A DNA stretch of 64,000 nt from Aeropyrum camini SY1 = JCM 12091 (GTDB taxonomy: Archaea; Thermoproteota; Thermoprotei_A; Sulfolobales; Acidilobaceae): the NCBI RefSeq assembly GCF_000591035.1, contig NC_022521.1, forward strand, positions 1,531,995-1,595,994, written 5' to 3'. The translations under genes and the position numbers were made by a program. The notes under the pieces are model-generated. The model was given only the letters and a program-made list of their open reading frames with translations. It had not been told where the DNA came from and did not search any database. Positions within the stretch are counted from its first letter, which is position 1; the number at the start of each line of letters is the position of its first letter. Below are positions 35,238-43,802 of this stretch, in pieces.

Positions 35238-35730
35238 GTGGCCCTGTTGGGAGGATTAGCCTGGATGCCCTAGAACGGGTCCTCTACCCCGTCATACCAG
35301 TTGTGGTCACCACAGAGCACCAGGGCCGTGCGGGGGGCATGCTGGCTACGTGGTGGATGCAGGCCTCCTTCACACCCCCTATCATGGCTGTGGCTATAGC
35401 ACCCGAGAGGTTTACATACAACCTTTTGAGTGATAGTGGAGTATTCGCTTTCCAACCTCCTAGACTTTAGGCTCGCTGATAAGGCTCCGTTCCTCGGCGA
35501 CGTGTCCGAGAGGATACTCCCGGGTAAGATAAAGGAGGCGGGTTTGAACATTGTGAGGGGCGAGGTCCTTGGGGCTCCCTTGATAGCGGAGGCTTCAGCC
35601 GCTGTGGAGCTGGAGCTTGTGGACGTTGTTGAGGCTGGCGATCACGACATATTCCTGGGGGGAGGCTAAGGCTGTTTACACCGTCGACGACTTCCACGGG
35701 GGAATGTGTAGCCCGGAAACAAACATATAG
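35238..35730 (+). pseudogene. Flavin reductase-like (flavoredoxin) domain protein, three frame breaks
   Basis: FMN-binding split-barrel flavin reductase family. Read across frames it gives ALERVLYPVIPVVVTTEHQG (family opening), ASFTPPIMAVAIAPERFTYN, SGVFAFN-LLDFRLADKAP and GAPLIAEASAAVELELVD, ending AKAVYTVDDFHG. Three single-base changes are needed: one more G at 35249-35251, one less C at 35452-35453 and one less G at 35657-35662. With them a protein of about 163 residues starts at GTG 35238, right after a TATA box. The changes are in homopolymers and go both ways, which suggests sequence error rather than selection. Confidence 0.7.
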
Positions 35731-35803
35731 GCCGCTAATGTACCTTGGCAGGACGAAGAGGCCCGGCCGTTATCGAGGGTATTCGGGAAAGGTGCAGGGC
35801 GGG

Positions 35804-36841
35804 ATGCCGTTTAGGGTTGAGGCTTGGATTCCCATAGGGGATCTCGGTAGCGTCAATGTCTACGCCTTCACAGAGGGGCCGACAACGGTACTGGTGGACT
35901 CAGGCATGTTCTCGGGGAAGAGCGTATACACGCTATTAAAGGGGCTTAGGAGGTTTGGCGTAGACCCCCGCTCGCTGGAAAGGGTTGTAGTCACCCACTA
36001 CCATGTAGACCATCTAACGGGGGCTGCTATTCTGTGTGAGGCTCTGGGGGCTGAGCTTATGCTAGCAAGGGGCGATTTGGAACTCCTTCTACACGTTGGG
36101 GTGGAACAGTATTTCCGAGGGGCCCTGGAGTTGCTCGCCCTAGCCGGGACTCCCAGGACGGTTCTCGAGGAGATAGCGAGGTCCTCCCCGGCCGTCAGGG
36201 TGGCCGAGGCTTATGGTGCTGTGGCGGAGCTGAGTCCCAAGCCTCTGGGAGAGGGCGATAGGATTGGGATGCCGGGGCACGGGTATTACCTCGTGATGGA
36301 GACTCCCGGCCACACGCCTGGCCACATAGTACTGGTCTCCCATGGTAGGAGGAAGGTCCTATTGGGCGATACCGTGCTCCCAGGCATAACGCCGCACGTG
36401 TCACTGCACAGCCTGGACTCCGACCCCCTGGGAGACTATCTATCTAGCCTTAGCAGGATAGCCAGGGAGATGGATGGTTACCAGGGGCTCCCGGGCCACG
36501 GAGACCCAATAAAAGATGTGGCTACAAGGACCAGAGAGCTTATAGCCCACCACGTGGATAGGCTAGGGGAGATAGTTAACATACTAGGCAAGATAGGTAA
36601 AGCAACGGCCTTCGAGGTTGCACAAAGGGTCAGATGGAGGGGGGCTGAGAACTGGGGCAGCCTCCCACCTTTGGGCAAGTATCTCGCCCTCGGCGAGACC
36701 CTATCACACCTGAGGAGGCTAGAGGTCCTGGGGGTTGTTGAGAGACTTGAGGCTGGAGGGAGGCTGCAGTGGAGGCTCGCCGTTAATTCCCTTGATACCT
36801 CCAGAATAGTGAGGAGACTAGGGGTAGAGGCCTTAAAGTGA
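35804..36841 (+). CDS. Metallo-beta-lactamase fold hydrolase
   Basis: A cytoplasmic protein of about 345 residues with the metal motif THYHVDHLTGA (His-x-His-x-Asp-His). Later ligands are the His in METPGHTPGHIVLVS and the Asp in LLGDTVLPGI, and a final His is near GLPGHGDPI. The C-terminal 90 residues look like the winged helix found in the LACTB2 and related subfamily. I use ATG 35804 (MPFRVEAWIPIGDLGSVNVY, the normal family opening). An upstream in-frame ATG at 35738 would add 22 unlikely residues and sits about 20 bases behind a TATA-like CATATAG. Substrate unknown. Confidence 0.85.
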   Translation: MPFRVEAWIPIGDLGSVNVYAFTEGPTTVLVDSGMFSGKSVYTLLKGLRRFGVDPRSLERVVVTHYHVDHLTGAAILCEALGAELMLARGDLELLLHVGVEQYFRGALELLALAGTPRTVLEEIARSSPAVRVAEAYGAVAELSPKPLGEGDRIGMPGHGYYLVMETPGHTPGHIVLVSHGRRKVLLGDTVLPGITPHVSLHSLDSDPLGDYLSSLSRIAREMDGYQGLPGHGDPIKDVATRTRELIAHHVDRLGEIVNILGKIGKATAFEVAQRVRWRGAENWGSLPPLGKYLALGETLSHLRRLEVLGVVERLEAGGRLQWRLAVNSLDTSRIVRRLGVEALK

Positions 36842-36867
36842 GGCGTTGAGGAGGCCACCGTACAACA

Positions 36868-38043
36868 ATGGGGGGCATAAGTCGGAGGAGATTCCTCAAG
36901 CTATTGGCCATAGCAGGAGCCGTGGCTTCGCTTGGAACACTAGCGTACGTGCTTTCACCACCGAGACGCCAGCTCCCGGAGGCTGGGAGTGAGGAAGGTG
37001 TTGCTGAAAAGACGGGGGGAGAGTCGCTGGAGCCAATTGCTGTAGTTGAGGTTGTTGCTGAGGACTTAGAGGTACCATGGTCAATAGCTCCTCTAGGGGA
37101 TGGGAGTTTCTTTGTGAGCGAGAGGCCTGGGAGGCTTGTATACGTGGATGCTAGGGGCTCTAAGAAGCTGGCTTACACCGCCAGCGTTGCTAGCGTGGGG
37201 GAAGCGGGTTTCCTGGGTATAGCTCTCCACCCAGAGTTCCCCTCAAAACCCTACCTATACGGATACCTCAGCTACTTCAGGGGTAGTGATGTATACAACA
37301 GGGTTGTTAGATTAAGGGTTGACAGACACAGCATGAAGATTATAGCGTCAGAGGCCATTGTAGACGGGATACCAGGGGGTATTATCCACAATGGGGGGAG
37401 GATAAGATTCGGCCCCGACGGAGCCCTCTACATAACGACGGGGGATGCCGCCAGGCCAAGACTAGCCCAGGACCTGGGTAGCCTTGAAGGCAAGATATTG
37501 AGAGTTGACGAGGACGGCGGCCTGCCTCCCGACAACCCCTTCCCGGGATCTCCAGTGTACAGCTATGGCCACAGGAACCCCCAAGGTCTCGACTGGCATC
37601 CCTCCAAGGGCTTCCTAGTGGCCACCGAGCACGGCCCCACAGGTAGGGATGAGGTCAACGTTGTAGCCCCCGGGGGCAACTATGGATGGCCCGACACGGT
37701 GGGCAAAGCCGGTGCGGAGGGGTTCATAGACCCCATTGTCGAGAGCGGTAGAGAGACCTGGGCACCTTCTGGAGCCTCTTTCGTTAGAGGCGGCCAGTTT
37801 AGGGGGCTTGAGGGTGACCTTCTGATAGCTTGTCTGAGGGGCCAGATGATTCTTAGAGTCAAAATACTGAGTTCATCTGAGGGTGTAGTGGCCGAGAAGG
37901 CCTTTGAAGGGAGATTTGGGAGGCTTAGGGATATCGTGTTCGACCGGGACGGCTCCATACTGGTGGCCACAAGCAACAAGGATGGAAGGGGGACTCCGCG
38001 AGGGAGAGACGACAAGGTTCTGAGACTCAGCAGGGTCGAATAG
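36868..38043 (+). CDS. PQQ-dependent aldose/sugar dehydrogenase-like protein, Tat-exported
   Basis: A 391-residue soluble quinoprotein of the glucose/sorbosone dehydrogenase family. It has a twin-arginine signal (SRRRFLKLLAIAGAVASLG), then a six-bladed propeller. Family landmarks are AGFLGIALHPEF, IIHNGGRIRFGPDGALYITTGDA (with the catalytic His), NPQGLDWHP and EHGPTGRDEVN. It would oxidise sugars outside the membrane and pass electrons to the respiratory chain. No PQQ synthesis genes are in the window. It starts 26 bp after the metallo-beta-lactamase gene and may be co-transcribed. Confidence 0.9.
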   Translation: MGGISRRRFLKLLAIAGAVASLGTLAYVLSPPRRQLPEAGSEEGVAEKTGGESLEPIAVVEVVAEDLEVPWSIAPLGDGSFFVSERPGRLVYVDARGSKKLAYTASVASVGEAGFLGIALHPEFPSKPYLYGYLSYFRGSDVYNRVVRLRVDRHSMKIIASEAIVDGIPGGIIHNGGRIRFGPDGALYITTGDAARPRLAQDLGSLEGKILRVDEDGGLPPDNPFPGSPVYSYGHRNPQGLDWHPSKGFLVATEHGPTGRDEVNVVAPGGNYGWPDTVGKAGAEGFIDPIVESGRETWAPSGASFVRGGQFRGLEGDLLIACLRGQMILRVKILSSSEGVVAEKAFEGRFGRLRDIVFDRDGSILVATSNKDGRGTPRGRDDKVLRLSRVE

Positions 38044-38394
38044 AAGTGAAGCAAAGCCGTTATCTATTGGCTAGCTTACCGCACTCACGGCGGGATAGCG
38101 TCTTTCAGCCACTTGCCTCCACGTTAGGTGGGAGGCCCGGACAGAGAGTAGTTACGCTAGGCTGGAGGGGGTGATGTTTGTCTGGCACCGTTAGGCTTTG
38201 CTATAACCCCTTGATCCTCAGCAGGTTCATCGACTACTCCCGAGCACCTCGTGGGTGCTTGAGACTCGTCCGGCTATCCAGCGATGCTACATAACATGAA
38301 TTTCGTGGAGGAGACGGTGGTTCGCTCCGGAGGTCCTCCGTATACGGTTAAGGACTAATTAAATGATTGTGGTTTATGTGTAACTCCCCTGCCA
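38044..38394. other. Intergenic region between convergent genes
   Basis: About 350 bp between two converging genes. It holds a hairpin at 38250-38269 (AGCACC and GGGTGC around TCGT) and one small ORF described separately. I see no tRNA, no repeat and no clear promoter. Confidence 0.5.
38178..38294 (+). CDS. Possible 38-aa ORF with strong ribosome-binding site
   Basis: A TTG at 38178 is preceded by GGAGGGGGTGA, one of the best Shine-Dalgarno sequences in the window, 2-3 bases away. It opens a 38-codon frame (SGTVRLCYNPLILSRFIDYS and a basic end) to a TAA at 38294. It could be a small protein or the surviving start of a lost gene. No homology recognised. Confidence 0.25.
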   Translation: MSGTVRLCYNPLILSRFIDYSRAPRGCLRLVRLSSDAT

Positions 38395-39309
38395 CTATTC
38401 TTTGATGTAGGGGCGGCCTAGCCAGGCGGGCATCCTTGGCTTCCTGAAGGCTATTAGGGTGACTGCAGCCAGTGTTGCTATGTAAGGTATAGTGTTTACC
38501 AGGTTGCTCGCAGCCGTTGCCTCCAAGACTATGTTGAGATATATCGCGAGCGCCTCTGAAAAGCCGAACACGTAGCTGCCCAACAGGGCCACCAGGGGGT
38601 TCCAGCCGCTGAAGGCTACGTTGGCGAGGGCTATAAACCCGCGACCAGCCGTCATGTTCTTGGCGAATACCCCCTGGTAGTCTATGCTGAGGTACGCCCC
38701 AGCTAATCCCGCCATGAGGCCCGCGAACCCTGCAGCGGCAATCTGGTAGAGGGCAACGTTAACACCCATAGCCTCCGCGCTCCTAGGATCCTCGCCACAG
38801 GACCTCAGCCTTAGCCCAGTTGTGGTCCTGTATAGGAAGAGCCAGACGGCAGCCCCGGCGGCGAGGGATATAGGCACCATGGGGCTTATCCTTACACCCG
38901 CTATCACGAAGCCTGGCATGGGCTCTACAGGGGGGCTGTTTGAGAAGGTGCCCCACAGCATGTAGGTCCCAACTACCGTGGCTCCCGCCGAGAAGATGTT
39001 CAACCCTACACCCGTAACTATCTGGTCGCCCTTCAGATATACGCTCACAACGCCGTGGAGAACGCCTATAGAAAGCCCTAAAAGTGCTCCTAACAGGTAG
39101 CCTGCCAGAGGGCCCCAGCCCGTCATTATGTAGACAGCCACAGCAGCCCAGGCTGACGCAAGCATTATGCCCTCAAGCCCTATGTTCACAATCCCGGCCC
39201 TCTCAGAGGCTATCTCACCTATAGAAGCTAGCGTTATAGGGACCATTGCTGATGCCGCGAGCAGGGCCAGACTAGTGAAGTCCCCCAGAACAGCCTCCAC
39301 CAGTGTCAA
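38395..39309 (-). CDS. BMP-type ABC transporter permease (YufQ-like)
   Basis: A 304-residue permease of the branched-chain/ribose type used by nucleoside importers of the BmpA class. The family opening is visible (LASIGEIASERAGIVNIGLE, near residues 26-45), followed by about eight more helices. The start is TTG, 7 bp after the stop of the partner permease. It is the last gene of the ATPase-permease-permease unit. Confidence 0.9.
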   Translation of the reverse strand: MTLVEAVLGDFTSLALLAASAMVPITLASIGEIASERAGIVNIGLEGIMLASAWAAVAVYIMTGWGPLAGYLLGALLGLSIGVLHGVVSVYLKGDQIVTGVGLNIFSAGATVVGTYMLWGTFSNSPPVEPMPGFVIAGVRISPMVPISLAAGAAVWLFLYRTTTGLRLRSCGEDPRSAEAMGVNVALYQIAAAGFAGLMAGLAGAYLSIDYQGVFAKNMTAGRGFIALANVAFSGWNPLVALLGSYVFGFSEALAIYLNIVLEATAASNLVNTIPYIATLAAVTLIAFRKPRMPAWLGRPYIKE

Positions 39310-39316
39310 CAGGCCC

Positions 39317-40396
39317 TCACCCCCGCCTTCCAGCTATAGAGCGGAGCCTTCGCGGTATGCCTGTGTATCTTAGGCCCGAGAGGGCTGCCACGGTGAATAT
39401 AATCGCGCCGTTGACAACGTCCGCCAGCTCAGCTGGGATCCGGGCCGTGACCTGTATCCTCTCGCTCCCGGATGCCAGGTCTCCCACGAATAGGCTAGCC
39501 ACTACTATGCCTAGAGGGTTATTCCTGCCGATTAGGGCTACCCCGATGCCCTCGAAGCCGTAGCCGAAGAGGCCTGAGAGGGTCGAATCTATCCTATAAC
39601 TATGTCCCAATATTAGGAGGGCGCCTCCCAAGCCCGCCAGGACTCCCGCGGCAGCCATGGAGGCGAGCTTGACTCTCTCGACGGTCACGCCCCTGCTGGC
39701 CGCTGCATACTCGTTTGCACCCGCGAACCTATATCTGAGACCGGGCACCGTCCTATAAATGATTGCCCAGGCGGCTAGCGCTGTGGCAAGCGAGAGAAAG
39801 ACTATCGTGGGGAACCCTGACCTTAGATGTTCTCCGAGGGGGGCCGGGAGGAGTTCACTTGGTATCCAGGGAATCCTGGCCTCCGGAGGCACCTCGAGGG
39901 TCAGGTGAGAGTATATGGGGTCCGCGAGATACTCGACAACAACATACCTGAGGCTCCAGAATGCTATCCAGTTGAGCATTATGGTGGTGAGGACCTCGTT
40001 AATGTTCAGCTTCACCCTGAGGAGCCCAGCGAACAGCCCCATGAGACCCCCCGCAGCCGCTGCGGCCAATAATGCGGGGAGAGGGGTGTGGGGGAGTGTG
40101 AGGGCTGCGACTAGGGCGGCCGCCGCCCCCGCATAAAGCTGCCCCTCCGCCCCTATGTTGAAGAAACCCATCCTCAATGGGATCGCAAACGCGAGGGCAG
40201 TCATAACCAGAATAGAGGACCTCACCAGAAATATCTCCTGGTAGTAGATGAAGCTCAGGAGAATGTCTGCCACACCACTCAGAGGATCAGCCCCCCCGAG
40301 GGCGAGGATGATAGCTCCCGCTGCCAAGCCCAGGGCGACTGCCGCTAGGGTCAGGCCGAGGTCTCCCAGGCCTATAGCTACCGGTATTCTAGACAC
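39317..40396 (-). CDS. BMP-type ABC transporter permease (YufP-like)
   Basis: A 359-residue permease, partner of the one downstream. The family stretch AIPLRMGFFNIGAEGQLYAGA (near residues 68-88) and GFEGIGVALIGRNNPLG (near 285) are typical of YufP-type subunits of nucleoside importers. The GTG start overlaps the end of the ATPase gene by 8 bases. Confidence 0.9.
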   Translation of the reverse strand: MSRIPVAIGLGDLGLTLAAVALGLAAGAIILALGGADPLSGVADILLSFIYYQEIFLVRSSILVMTALAFAIPLRMGFFNIGAEGQLYAGAAAALVAALTLPHTPLPALLAAAAAGGLMGLFAGLLRVKLNINEVLTTIMLNWIAFWSLRYVVVEYLADPIYSHLTLEVPPEARIPWIPSELLPAPLGEHLRSGFPTIVFLSLATALAAWAIIYRTVPGLRYRFAGANEYAAASRGVTVERVKLASMAAAGVLAGLGGALLILGHSYRIDSTLSGLFGYGFEGIGVALIGRNNPLGIVVASLFVGDLASGSERIQVTARIPAELADVVNGAIIFTVAALSGLRYTGIPRRLRSIAGRRG

Positions 40397-41885
40397 CCAT
40401 GAGCACCCCCAGCTTCTCAGGAGTAGCCTGACCCCTTTCGGGAACGCCTGTGACCCGGCCTCCGGACATCACGTATATCCTATCGCTCAGCTCTAGGATC
40501 TCATCCAGGTCTGTTGATACGAGCAGTATTCCGGCTCCTTGCCTCGCGAGTTCCGAGAGGATGTTGCGGACGAAGGACGTTGTGGCAATGTCTAACCCCT
40601 GCGTCGGGTTGACAGCCACTAGTAGCTTGAACCCCCTGAGGACCTCGGACCCCACAATAACCTTCTGCTGGTTACCGCCGCTCAGCCTGCCCACGGGAGT
40701 CCATGGGCTCCTAGCCACCAGCCTAAACCTCTCCACGAGCCCCCTAAAAAGGTCCTCCAGCTTGCTCCTCCTCAGGAGGAGGGTTTTGGAGGCTGTGTAG
40801 TAGAGGAATGCGATGTTTTCGGCGACACTATAGTCCATTGCGAGGACCTTCCCCCTGTCACCAGCTATGTAGCCGCCTCCAGCCCTGTAGAAGTCGAGGC
40901 TCTTCTCAATCCTTCTCCCCTGTACCTCTATGCTCCCCCTAACCGGCCTCCGGAGGCCTATTATAGCGTCTACAAGCTCCTCCTGCCCGTTACCCGCAAC
41001 GCCAGCGATCCCCACAATCTCGCCTTCTCTAACCTCTATGCTTACCTCCCTAACCCGCTCTACGCCATCCACAACGACGCTAACCTTGCTTACGCTCAGG
41101 AGCTTACGCCCCACCTTGCCCGGCGGCCTAGAGGTAGGTGGGGGGAGGGTGCCGACCATGAGTCTCGCCAGCTCCTCCTCACTCGTTCTTCCTACATCCT
41201 CAATGACCGCCGAGACCCTACCCCTTCTGAGGACCGTAACCCTATCAGCAACCCTCAGGACCTCGCTCAGCTTGTGGGTGATGTAGACCACGCTGACACC
41301 CATGTCCCTAAGCAGTCTCAGGGTTGAGAACAGTTTCTCCGCTTCGAGGAGTGTAAGGTTGCTAGTAGGCTCGTCAAGTATGAGGACCTTCGCGCCTCCG
41401 CTCAGGGCCTTTATAATCTCGACACGCTGTCTCGCACCCATGGGAAGCTCTGCAACCGTCTTTCCGAGGTCAATCTCGAGTCCAAGCCTCTCCGCAGTCT
41501 CCAGCGTCCTCCTCCGAGCTTCACTCCTCCCAAGGCCTAGGCTGGAGAGGTATATTGCAATATTCTCCTCAACAGCCATACTCTCGACTAGCCTGAACTG
41601 CTGGTAAACCATGGCTATCCCATTCCTTATAGCATCCCACGGCCCCCTCCAGGAGACCTTCCGGCCCCAAACATAAATCTCCCCCTCCGTAGGCTTGATC
41701 TCTCCGTAGAGTATCCTCATTAACGTGGTCTTACCCGCCCCGTTCTCGCCGAGGAGAGCGTGTACCTCGCCAGCCCTTAGGGTGAAGTCAACGTTGTCTA
41801 GAGCCTTTACACCGTCCGGGTAAACCTTTACTATGCCCCTCATAGCAACGGCGAGGCCAGCGTCGCCGGAGCCGTTTCCGCTCAT
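40389..41885 (-). CDS. BMP-type ABC transporter ATPase with two nucleotide-binding domains (YufO-like)
   Basis: A 498-residue sugar/nucleoside-type double ATPase. The first domain has Walker A GENGAGKTTL (near residue 42), signature LPMGARQRVEI and Walker B LILDEPTSNL. The second has a degenerate Walker A GVAGNGQEEL and signature LSGGNQQKVI, with ProThrGln replacing the catalytic Glu region (AVNPTQGLD). One normal and one degenerate site is the rule in this family. The start is ATG. It powers the two adjoining permeases. Confidence 0.92.
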   Translation of the reverse strand: MSGNGSGDAGLAVAMRGIVKVYPDGVKALDNVDFTLRAGEVHALLGENGAGKTTLMRILYGEIKPTEGEIYVWGRKVSWRGPWDAIRNGIAMVYQQFRLVESMAVEENIAIYLSSLGLGRSEARRRTLETAERLGLEIDLGKTVAELPMGARQRVEIIKALSGGAKVLILDEPTSNLTLLEAEKLFSTLRLLRDMGVSVVYITHKLSEVLRVADRVTVLRRGRVSAVIEDVGRTSEEELARLMVGTLPPPTSRPPGKVGRKLLSVSKVSVVVDGVERVREVSIEVREGEIVGIAGVAGNGQEELVDAIIGLRRPVRGSIEVQGRRIEKSLDFYRAGGGYIAGDRGKVLAMDYSVAENIAFLYYTASKTLLLRRSKLEDLFRGLVERFRLVARSPWTPVGRLSGGNQQKVIVGSEVLRGFKLLVAVNPTQGLDIATTSFVRNILSELARQGAGILLVSTDLDEILELSDRIYVMSGGRVTGVPERGQATPEKLGVLMGV

Positions 41886-42031
41886 ACCGTAGCCACCCGT
41901 GAAGGCCTCGGTCCCCGGAGCCCTGTCTCACTTAACATTTTCCTTGGATAACACTGCCTTAACTCCAGTTAACAAGTATCCATAGAGTTCGGTTGGGATA
42001 AAAAGAGTGTGGCGGGATAGCTCCACCCGGC

Positions 42032-43384
42032 CTAAGATTCTAGCGCAGCCTCAAGGTTTCCAGCCTTTAGCTCCTCTATTATGCTGTCGTAAGTGTCGTG
42101 GTCTTGCGGTGTCACGAACTTTATCTCTCCATTGATAATCTTCTGCTTCAACTCTTCCACAAGCCTCCACCCGTCGTCGCTTATCCACTTCTCCCTCTGG
42201 GACATAACTATCTCGACCACCTTCTCCGGCGTCAAGCCCTCCGGTAGCTGGCCGGTCTCCGCCGCTATCTCGGCGAAGTACTTTATAATCTCCTCGTCGC
42301 TCAGCCCTAAGCCGCCCTCCTTGAGGCCCAAGCTTACTATGCCGCCTCTGAACCTCCCATCCACAACATCCTTTATGGCAGTATAGACCGCCACGTCAAC
42401 CCTCTTCAAACCACTTATAATTATAGTCTGAGGGTCGTACCACTCCTGGCTAGCGTCCTGGCCTATGCTGAAGGCTGTAACCCCTCTCGAGGCGGCTTCC
42501 TTGACTGCGTTGAACATGCCCACGTGTGTGAGCCCTGCTACCCCGTAGAAGACCCTGACTCCCTGCTGTAGCATTTGCTCCGCTGTAGTCTTGCCCAGCG
42601 TTGGATCGTCAAACCTGCCTGTATACGTCCACACCATCTCGACGTCCGTACCCATGGCCTGGTTGTAGTACTGGACTCCATAGAGGTAACCTATGTGGAA
42701 TCTCCAGAGCGGGGGTATGTCCATCCCCGCGACAGCACCCGCTTTAGCCTCCTCGCCGGTAGCCTGGGAGATGTTGTTGGCTATGTCGGCCGCGATTATG
42801 CCGACAAGGCTTGCCACCTCCTGCTCCCTGAAGAGGTAGCTCGCCACGTTGTCATACCTCTCCCTAGTGGCGGCGTCTATCAAAGCGTACTTCTGCTCCG
42901 GGTATCTAGGCGCGACCTTCTCAAGCGGCTCCTGCCATAGGAAGCCTACAAGGACGATTAGATCATACTCGCCACTCCTACTTGCAGCATCTAGAACACT
43001 CTCCATGACCGCCAGGCTCTGGGGCGTCTGAAAAACTACATCCACGCCGAGCTCCTCAGCCGCCCTATCAGCCCCTAGCGCAGCCATGTCGTTAAAACTG
43101 AGATCGCCCCTACCGCCAACGTCGAAGAGAACCAGTACAGTGATAGGCTTGGTTTGTTCCGTCGTCACCGAGGAAGTCGTAACCTCATAAGCAGCTGGCG
43201 TTGTGGTCTCCCCGCCTGTAGCCTCGGGTGGTGTAGTCGTGCCCGTAGCTCTTCCGGTCTCAGGCGCCTCTCCTCCCCCTCTAGATGTTATGACGAAAGC
43301 GGCTGCAACTAGGATCAACAGAAGAAAAACGGCGCCGGCAGCAATGAGTAGCCTCGAGTTGCTGGCTAACGCCAAGGCTACCAA
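42032..43384 (-). CDS. BMP-family substrate-binding protein
   Basis: Extracytoplasmic receptor of the BmpA/PnrA/Med family, which binds nucleosides. An N-terminal membrane helix (LIAAGAVFLLLILVAAAFVI) is followed by a long Thr-rich linker and the binding domain, opening VLVLFDVGGRGDLSFNDMAA with the family Asp-x-Ser-Phe-Asn. A longer frame reaches ATG 43435, but a TATA box (ATTTAAATA, 43412-43420) lies inside it, so I use TTG 43384, five bases from the predicted transcript start. It is encoded upstream of the matching ATPase and permeases, 146 bp apart. Confidence 0.88.
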   Translation of the reverse strand: MVALALASNSRLLIAAGAVFLLLILVAAAFVITSRGGGEAPETGRATGTTTPPEATGGETTTPAAYEVTTSSVTTEQTKPITVLVLFDVGGRGDLSFNDMAALGADRAAEELGVDVVFQTPQSLAVMESVLDAASRSGEYDLIVLVGFLWQEPLEKVAPRYPEQKYALIDAATRERYDNVASYLFREQEVASLVGIIAADIANNISQATGEEAKAGAVAGMDIPPLWRFHIGYLYGVQYYNQAMGTDVEMVWTYTGRFDDPTLGKTTAEQMLQQGVRVFYGVAGLTHVGMFNAVKEAASRGVTAFSIGQDASQEWYDPQTIIISGLKRVDVAVYTAIKDVVDGRFRGGIVSLGLKEGGLGLSDEEIIKYFAEIAAETGQLPEGLTPEKVVEIVMSQREKWISDDGWRLVEELKQKIINGEIKFVTPQDHDTYDSIIEELKAGNLEAALES

Positions 43385-43411
43385 TCCATGTTGCCAGGCG
43401 GTACTGCCGGG

Positions 43412-43420
43412 ATTTAAATA
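43412..43420 (-). promoter_or_regulatory. TATA box of the BMP receptor gene
   Basis: TATTTAAAT on the minus strand lies about 28-36 bases before TTG 43384 and inside the longer ORF that begins at ATG 43435. This argues for the shorter protein. Confidence 0.5.
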
Positions 43421-43544
43421 GTGAAAGCTAGACATTTAACATCGGGATAGCTAAAGCCTTTTGCTATTACTCATGCAAAAAAGGTTACACAAGGTCCTAA
43501 TCCTCCCTCCAACACTAAACCCTTGGAGACCTTTATCAGCACTT

Positions 43545-43802
43545 CTATACAGCCAGCCGTATCCTCACATAGTAAACCTTCTCATCATCCCTCCTACCAG
43601 CCTCTAGGACCTCGAACCCCATATCCTCGGCTATTTTCTGGACCGCCAGCCACGTGTCGGGGTCTCTCATCACAACCTCGTAGACCTCCCCGGGCCTTGC
43701 AAGCTGTGCGACGTAGGTTTCGAAGGCCTCAATCTTGGGCATTCCACACTTGTCCTCGATCTTTCTGAAGTCTATGATTCTGACGTCGAGTTCTCCGCTC
43801 AG
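43545..43802 (-). CDS. TusA/SirA-like sulfur carrier protein
   Basis: A small protein of the TusA fold (PGEVYEVVMRDPDTW, AEDMGFEVLEAG, YYVRIRLAV). An ATG at 43742 gives only 65 residues and removes the family's Cys. The frame continues upstream through LDVRIIDFRKIEDKCGMPKI, placing a Cys (Cys-Gly-Met-Pro, compare Cys-Pro-x-Pro) at the usual sulfur-acceptor position. The only start-like codon upstream in frame is a CTG at 43800-43802 that overlaps the rhodanese stop (CTGA). I give the longer form. It probably takes persulfide sulfur from the rhodanese encoded just upstream. Confidence 0.7.
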   Translation of the reverse strand: MSGELDVRIIDFRKIEDKCGMPKIEAFETYVAQLARPGEVYEVVMRDPDTWLAVQKIAEDMGFEVLEAGRRDDEKVYYVRIRLAV

